Below are positions 5,973 through 9,254 of a DNA stretch of 9,254 nucleotides, piece after piece. Below the pieces are notes generated by a model. That model was not told where the DNA came from and did not search any database. It saw only the letters and a list, made by a program, of their open reading frames with translations. This DNA is from Deltaproteobacteria bacterium. GTDB taxonomy: Bacteria > Myxococcota_A > UBA9160 > SZUA-336. The stretch covers positions 1 through 9,254 of the forward strand of contig DAOVBF010000025.1 of the NCBI GenBank assembly GCA_030673955.1, read 5' to 3'. Positions within the stretch are counted from its first letter, which is position 1, and each line of letters starts with the position of its first letter. Made by a program: the position numbers and the translations under genes.

Positions 5973-7148
5973 CTAAGTGGAGGGGGCCGTTTTGACGCGT
6001 TCCCCGGCCCGATACACCGCCCGTACGCTCAGATCCGGCCCCAGCAGGAGCAGGTCGGCGTCGTGCCCCGGGCCGAGTCGTCCTTTGCGCCCCGCGACTC
6101 CGATGATCTCCGCCGGCGTGGCCGTGGCCAGCCGGATGGCGACGGGAAGCGCCAGGCCCGCCCCGCCGACTGCGGTGCGAACTCCCTGGATCAGCGGATT
6201 GACACTGCCGGCCAGTCCCTCCCCTGCCGTCGCGTAGCCTCCGGGATGGATCACCGCATCGAGGCCACCCCAGGTGTAGTGACCCGGCGGCAAGCCGGCC
6301 GCAGGCGTCGCATCGCTCACCAGCGCCATGCTCTCGGCACCACGCAGCTCAACCAGCGCGCGTGCCAGCTCGGGATGCAGATGCAGCCCGTCCAGAATCA
6401 AGCTGCCGCGAAGGCGTGGCTCGAACAGAAACGTTCCGACCATGCCGGGCTCGCTGCGACGGAAACCAGCTTCGGGGTCGAAGGGACGGCTCGGCCAATC
6501 ACTCGCGTTTCCAACGTGGGTTATGAACGAGAGGCCGTGCTCGATGGCGCGGCGCAGCTCGCCGCTGCTGGCGAGGGAGTGACCCGCCGCAACGACCGCA
6601 CCGGCTTCCGCGAAGCGCCGGATCGCATCGAGCGCACCCCGGCGTTCCGGCGCCAGCGTGACGAGCCGGAGCGTCCCCCGCGCGCTCGCGATCAGACGCT
6701 CCACCGCCTCCGGCGTCGGATCGCATAGAAACCGCCGCTCGTGGGCCCCTGCCTTCGCCTCGGCCAGAAAGGGTCCCTCCAGATGCAACCCGACCACGGG
6801 CCCGCTGGAGTCCACCTCCGGCGCGAGCCGCGCGAGACTCGCTTCGAGCTGATCCAAGGTTGCGCTAACGACGGTCGCCAGCAGGCTCGTGGTTCCGGAG
6901 CGCAGGTGAAAGTGCGTGGCGCGTGCACGCTTCTCGGGGTCGGCCGCGTCGTACGCGGCACCGTCCCCGCCATTCACCTGCAGGTCGACCAGGCCTGGCA
7001 CGAGCGTGACATCCGGGAACTTCTCCGCATCGGGATGCGGATCCACGTCGGAGACGAGCTCGACGATCCGGCCCGCCTCCGCCCGGAGGCTCACGCGCGC
7101 GAGCACCTCATCGGGTGTGATGGCTCGCGACGCCCAGAGTGAGAGCAC
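5973..7148 (-). CDS. nagA: N-acetylglucosamine-6-phosphate deacetylase
   Basis: An amidohydrolase-fold cytosolic enzyme that removes acetate from GlcNAc-6-phosphate, feeding amino-sugar catabolism and cell-wall recycling. The 391-residue protein has PGLVDLQVNG at 51-60 (the NagA form that lacks the HxH metal motif of many amidohydrolases), HLEGP at 122-126 with the metal ligand Glu124, AAGHS with His190, THVGN with His211, DGLHLHP at 253-259, and the catalytic Asp279 in VSDATPAAG. The THVGNAS segment replaces the usual THL(F/Y)NAM. The start is a GTG at 7148, two bases after the stop of the phosphorylase gene, with AAGGG just before it; further upstream the same frame only reads through the phosphorylase gene. 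No nagB, PTS or regulator gene lies in the window. Confidence 0.92.
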   Translation of the reverse strand: MLSLWASRAITPDEVLARVSLRAEAGRIVELVSDVDPHPDAEKFPDVTLVPGLVDLQVNGGDGAAYDAADPEKRARATHFHLRSGTTSLLATVVSATLDQLEASLARLAPEVDSSGPVVGLHLEGPFLAEAKAGAHERRFLCDPTPEAVERLIASARGTLRLVTLAPERRGALDAIRRFAEAGAVVAAGHSLASSGELRRAIEHGLSFITHVGNASDWPSRPFDPEAGFRRSEPGMVGTFLFEPRLRGSLILDGLHLHPELARALVELRGAESMALVSDATPAAGLPPGHYTWGGLDAVIHPGGYATAGEGLAGSVNPLIQGVRTAVGGAGLALPVAIRLATATPAEIIGVAGRKGRLGPGHDADLLLLGPDLSVRAVYRAGERVKTAPST

Positions 7149-7150
7149 GC

Positions 7151-7936
7151 TTAGCCCTTTGCGAGACGGAGCATGGCGTTGACCGCGACCACGATGCACT
7201 TGTCCATGTTCTTGTCGATCTCGATCTCGGCGGGTCCGGTCCAGGGCGTGCGGTCGGAGACCACGCAGATGCAACCCGCACGCAGTTCGAACAGGTTTGC
7301 CAGCGTGAGCAGGATGCCGCTCTCCATCTCGCAGTTGCGCACGCGCCCTGCCCGCATCTCGGCGATCCGCTCCGCCAGGCCGGGGGCCCGGTAGCCGTTC
7401 ACGCTCATCGACTCGATGGACCCCTGGGGACCCAGGATCGCGTTTCGCGCGTAGAAGGCGTCCAGCGACCAGGTCAAGCCCGTGTGGGCGCGAACGCCCT
7501 GCGCGCGGGCGGCCTCGACCAGCGCAGCAACCACCTCGTAGTCGGCGACGGCCGGGTACTCGGGCATGACATAGCTGCGCGAGGTGCCGTCATCGCGTAC
7601 GGCACCGGTGGTGATGACCAGGTCCCCCAGCTCGAGGTTTGGATCGAGGCCTCCACTGTTTCCGATCCGGATCAGCGTGCGCGCCCCGACCTTCACGAGC
7701 TCCTCGATGAGGATCGCCGTGCTCGACGCGCCGATCCCGGTAGAGGCCGCCGCGAGCGTCACCCCCTGTCGCTCTCCGACCACGACTCGGTACTCGCGGA
7801 CACTGCAGATTTCGTGGGTCCGCGTCCAGCCTGCGGTGATGAGCTCGACCCGAGCCGGGTCCCCGCAAAGGAAGACGTTCTCTCCCACCTCACCCGGGTG
7901 AAGTCCGGTGATCGGCTGTGCGGCAGCGTCCGGCAT
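7151..7936 (-). CDS. Nucleoside phosphorylase, uridine phosphorylase type
   Basis: A member of the NP-I (PNP/UDP) phosphorylase family, which cleaves a nucleoside with phosphate to give the base and (deoxy)ribose-1-phosphate. The 261-residue protein has GDPARV at 25-30 (phosphate binding), STGIGASS at 65-72, IRIGNSGG at 89-96 with Arg90, DLVITTGAVRDDG, YPAVADYEVV and the EMES ribose-binding motif at about 203-206. The order and spacing match E. coli Udp better than DeoD or MTA/SAH nucleosidase. The ATG at 7936 is preferred because AAGGGGG lies six bases upstream and the length fits the family; an in-frame ATG at 7984 would add an unconserved 16-residue leader. It is the first gene of a two-gene unit with nagA. 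Substrate specificity, uridine or another nucleoside, is inferred. Confidence 0.85.
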   Translation of the reverse strand: MPDAAAQPITGLHPGEVGENVFLCGDPARVELITAGWTRTHEICSVREYRVVVGERQGVTLAAASTGIGASSTAILIEELVKVGARTLIRIGNSGGLDPNLELGDLVITTGAVRDDGTSRSYVMPEYPAVADYEVVAALVEAARAQGVRAHTGLTWSLDAFYARNAILGPQGSIESMSVNGYRAPGLAERIAEMRAGRVRNCEMESGILLTLANLFELRAGCICVVSDRTPWTGPAEIEIDKNMDKCIVVAVNAMLRLAKG

Positions 7937-7990
7937 CCCATTCCCCCTTCCCTCGGGCTCTGACCCCGACTTTCCGTGTACCAACTTTTC

Positions 7991-8002
7991 TTTCTATAGA
8001 AA
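7991..8002. promoter_or_regulatory. Perfect 12-base palindrome in a divergent intergenic region
   Basis: TTTCTATAGAAA is a perfect palindrome in an AT-rich patch between the divergent phosphorylase gene (minus) and the H1-like gene (plus). It contains TATAGA on both strands, so it could serve as a -10 box for either gene or as an operator covering both. No convincing -35 box is seen on either strand. The patch stands out sharply from the GC-rich surroundings. Confidence 0.35.
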
Positions 8003-8054
8003 AGGCTCACGATCCAAAGGCGTCCGTCCGAGAAGCATGAGTTATGTGAACAGA

Positions 8055-8071
8055 TGGGGGGATAAACCCCA
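8055..8071 (+). promoter_or_regulatory. Hairpin covering the ribosome binding site of the H1-like gene
   Basis: TGGGG (8055-8059) pairs with CCCCA (8067-8071), which ends one base before the ATG at 8072; the loop is GGATAAA. The G-run is the only Shine-Dalgarno-like sequence for this gene, so the hairpin would hide it in the mRNA. It is short (5 pairs) and may be coincidental. Confidence 0.3.
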
Positions 8072-8467
8072 ATGGCAATCAAGGTCAGCAGCAAGAAGTG
8101 CTTCACAGCCTCCCAGAAGAGAAGCTGGCAGAAGCTCGCAAACTATGTGACGAGCCACTACCCGAAGGACTCGGACCTGCACAAGGCGGTTCGGGGGACC
8201 TTCAAGGCGATCGATGACGCCGCGAAGAAGCTCGGCAAGGCTTCCAAGAAGAACGCGACGCCCAAGCGCCGCGCCATCACGCGCACGATGCCCAAGCGCC
8301 GCAAGGCGAAGCACCGCAAGGTCAAGCGGAGCCCCGCGAAGCGCCGCACCGCCAAGCGAAGCCCGGCGAAGCGACATACCGCCAAACGCCGGAGCGTGAA
8401 GCGCGCCGCACCCAAGCGCCACACGGCCAAGCGCCGCGTGATCCGCCGCGGCAAGAAGACCGCCTGA
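8072..8467 (+). CDS. Small histone-H1-like Lys/Arg-rich protein
   Basis: A 131-residue highly basic protein. Residues 1-51 form a mixed, probably helical head (FTASQKRSWQKLANYV, then HKAVRGTFKAIDDAAKKLG). From residue 52 to the end the sequence is almost half Lys plus Arg (39 of 80) with no acidic residue. The tail contains decapeptide repeats: SPAKRRTAKR (87-96), SPAKRHTAKR (97-106) and a degenerate third copy ending APKRHTAKR (113-121). Such SPKK/AKR-type tails resemble the C-terminal domain of histone H1 and of bacterial H1-like proteins, so binding to DNA or RNA in the nucleoid is inferred. The head domain is not one I recognise. The ATG at 8072 has GGGGGGA upstream. A strong hairpin follows the stop and then tRNA-Glu with its own promoter, so the gene appears monocistronic. 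Confidence 0.8.
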   Translation: MAIKVSSKKCFTASQKRSWQKLANYVTSHYPKDSDLHKAVRGTFKAIDDAAKKLGKASKKNATPKRRAITRTMPKRRKAKHRKVKRSPAKRRTAKRSPAKRHTAKRRSVKRAAPKRHTAKRRVIRRGKKTA

Positions 8468-8490
8468 ACGCAACTCGTCTGGGACGACGC

Positions 8491-8521
8491 AGACCCCCGG
8501 GGACTTCTTCCTCGGGGGTCT
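8491..8521 (+). terminator. Hairpin terminator after the H1-like gene
   Basis: A 13-pair stem (AGACCCCCGGGGA against TCCTCGGGGGTCT, one G-T wobble) with a five-base loop CTTCT lies 23 bases after the stop codon. It is very stable but lacks a T-run on either side, so it may act with Rho, as a pause and processing site, or as a weak intrinsic terminator. Confidence 0.65.
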
Positions 8522-8588
8522 ATGCGTTCCCATCCCTAGGATTTAATCGGGCGCTGGCCGCCGTGACCGGGACGGCGGGGACCGTTTG

Positions 8589-8617
8589 TTGACACCCCGT
8601 GACGCGCCGACTAACTT
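8589..8617 (+). promoter_or_regulatory. Sigma-70 promoter of tRNA-Glu
   Basis: A perfect -35 TTGACA at 8589-8594, exactly 17 bases of spacer, and -10 TAACTT at 8612-8617. The -10 box ends 14 bases before the mature tRNA, giving a leader of about eight bases. Strength and placement fit a stable-RNA promoter. Confidence 0.75.
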
Positions 8618-8631
8618 GCGCGCCCGCTCTC

Positions 8632-8707
8632 GGTCCCATCGTCTAGTGGCCTAGGATACCAGGTTCTCACCCTGGAGACACGGGTTCGACTCCCGTTGGG
8701 ACCACCA
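8632..8707 (+). tRNA. tRNA-Glu (anticodon CTC)
   Basis: A full 76-base cloverleaf. The acceptor GGTCCCA (8632-8638) pairs with TGGGACC (8697-8703), the discriminator is A8704, and CCA is encoded at 8705-8707. The D arm begins GTCT at 8641. The anticodon stem CCAGG/CCTGG (8659-8663, 8671-8675) closes loop TTCTCAC, with anticodon CTC at 8666-8668. The T stem ACGGG/CCCGT (8680-8684, 8692-8696) carries loop TTCGACT. It reads GAG codons. Its 3' half is overlapped antisense by an integrase remnant, which marks it as a likely attachment site. Confidence 0.96.
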
Positions 8708-8933
8708 TAAGTTTCTGTTTTCGTTCAGCTTTTTTCGTCGGTTTTTCGACCACCGACAAGCCACCGACACGCGGCTGGATCACGGCAATCAATGCGTGCT
8801 CCGACATGCGCGCATAACGTCGCGTTGATCGAACATCGCGGTGACCGAGAAACGTTTGCAACGCACGTTCAGGCACGTTGCGGCGAATCGCCTCCGTGGC
8901 TATCGCATGCTTCGTCCCCTCATAAAGGCTCGT
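8667..8933 (-). pseudogene. C-terminal remnant of a tyrosine recombinase (integrase) ending inside tRNA-Glu
   Basis: About 88 residues of the catalytic C-terminus of a phage-type tyrosine recombinase. SLYEGTKHAIATEA corresponds to the HxxRHxFAT box in the variant with T-K-H in place of L-R-H. Then come VPERALQTFLGH, with the third catalytic histidine, and STRRYARM, with the probable nucleophilic tyrosine. Upstream of 8933 the reading frame stays open but no longer resembles an integrase: the first catalytic arginine, the beta-hairpin lysine and the whole N-terminal domain are missing. The stop lies in the antisense of the tRNA anticodon loop, so the last residues (VVPTGVEPVSPG) are encoded by the tRNA gene. 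Base composition is clearly more AT-rich than the flanks. This is the stump of an integrated element at tRNA-Glu. Confidence 0.75.
8750..8769. repeat. Short direct repeat CCACCGACA near the tRNA-Glu junction
   Basis: CCACCGACA occurs at 8750-8758 and 8761-8769, an 11-base period. An overlapping inverted repeat, GTCGGT (8737-8742) and ACCGAC (8752-8757), lies beside it. Both sit within the integrase remnant, 40-60 bases beyond the tRNA CCA end, where arm-type recombinase sites would be expected. Coding constraint or chance can also explain them. Confidence 0.35.
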
Positions 8934-8982
8934 TCGTGCTCCGCTGGTTTGGGCGAGCCGCCGGTCTCGCGCGGCAGTCGGC

Positions 8983-9254
8983 CTACGGGCCTTGCGCAGA
9001 GCTACGCGCCGCCCTATGCACGGCCCCCGGGAGTCTTTGCAGGTCCGGGCCTGATGGACGCTCCTCGAGAGCCACATTCCCGTCGCGCTCCAGATCTTCT
9101 TCGTGGTAGAAGACGAACTCGAGCCGTCGGTTCCGCGCTTTGGCCGCCGGCGTCTGGTTGTGCGTGATGGGCTGCGTGTGCGCCAGGCCGGTGGCGGTCA
9201 CGCGTTCCGGCTTCACCTTGCCGTGTTCGATCAGATAACGCACACCCGCGACCG
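8983..9254 (-). CDS. OmpA-family protein, C-terminal peptidoglycan-binding domain (partial)
   Basis: The C-terminal 90 codons of a gene that begins outside the window. The segment VRYLIEHGKVKPERVTATG, then TQPITHNQT, then AKARNRRLEF is the second half of the OmpA/MotB/Pal domain. It includes the conserved asparagine of the NxT segment and the RNRR-x-EF arginines that bind the diaminopimelate of peptidoglycan. The protein therefore anchors something to the cell wall from the outer or inner membrane; which type (OmpA, Pal, MotB or other) cannot be told from this part. After the domain, an unusual tail of about 40 residues rich in Arg, Pro and Ala runs to the stop at 8983 and does not look conserved. 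It may be a replacement end created when the integrated element decayed next to it. Confidence 0.85.
   Translation of the reverse strand, partial: VAGVRYLIEHGKVKPERVTATGLAHTQPITHNQTPAAKARNRRLEFVFYHEEDLERDGNVALEERPSGPDLQRLPGAVHRAARSSAQGP

Noticed and set aside
5889..6728. Plus-strand 279-codon frame opposite nagA
   Set aside because: Antisense shadow of nagA, whose catalytic residues are all intact.
7139..7963. Plus-strand 274-codon frame opposite the nucleoside phosphorylase
   Set aside because: Nearly coextensive antisense shadow; the phosphorylase motifs are unambiguous on the minus strand.
8330..8421. Tandem repeats considered as a CRISPR or intergenic repeat array
   Set aside because: The units are in frame with a coding sequence, have no spacers and encode AKR-type decapeptides.
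8042..8533. Minus-strand frame of 163 codons across the H1-like gene
   Set aside because: Its Ala/Leu/Gly-rich repeats are the complement of the Lys/Arg repeats, and it has no ribosome binding site or recognisable motif.

Overview
The window is GC-rich and reads as a chromosomal segment of a Gram-negative bacterium. An OmpA-type peptidoglycan-binding domain, exported proteins with Sec signals and a SURF1-like relic point to a diderm. The gene order yceD-rpmF-fabD-fabG-acpP-glyA resembles the fatty-acid/ribosomal cluster of deltaproteobacteria in the broad sense (Desulfobacterota, Myxococcota, Binatota and relatives). That placement is inference from gene order and composition only. Most of the window is housekeeping, and I see no complete new defence or mobile system.

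Layout. (1) 1-3303, minus strand: a compact operon with a candidate promoter at 3275-3303, followed by yceD (DUF177), rpmF, fabD, fabG, acpP and the 5' part of glyA. fabD and fabG overlap by ATGA. The plsX, fabH and fabF genes usually found in this cluster are absent from their normal positions. (2) 3370-4911, plus strand: gltX (glutamyl-tRNA synthetase) and, 37 bases after it, tRNA-Gln(CTG) with its own promoter lying over the gltX stop codon. (3) 5014-5896: a histidine-rich exported small protein, a short relic that looks like the C-terminus of SURF1, and an antisense small exported membrane-associated protein. (4) 5973-7936, minus strand: a nucleoside (uridine-type) phosphorylase followed two bases later by N-acetylglucosamine-6-phosphate deacetylase (nagA), a two-gene salvage/catabolic unit. 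(5) 8072-8521, plus strand: a histone-H1-like Lys/Arg-rich small protein followed by a strong hairpin. (6) 8589-9254: tRNA-Glu(CTC) with a clear promoter. Its 3' half is overlapped antisense by the C-terminal remnant of a tyrosine recombinase, marking an old tRNA integration site. Beyond it is the C-terminal end of an OmpA-family protein running off the window.

How the parts fit. Region 1 supplies malonyl transfer, acyl carriage and 3-ketoacyl reduction for fatty-acid synthesis, plus ribosomal protein L32 and one-carbon metabolism. Region 2 supplies Glu-tRNA and, if the synthetase is non-discriminating, perhaps the precursor of Gln-tRNA. The less ordinary parts are the His-rich/SURF1-relic stretch, the H1-like protein and the tRNA-Glu junction.
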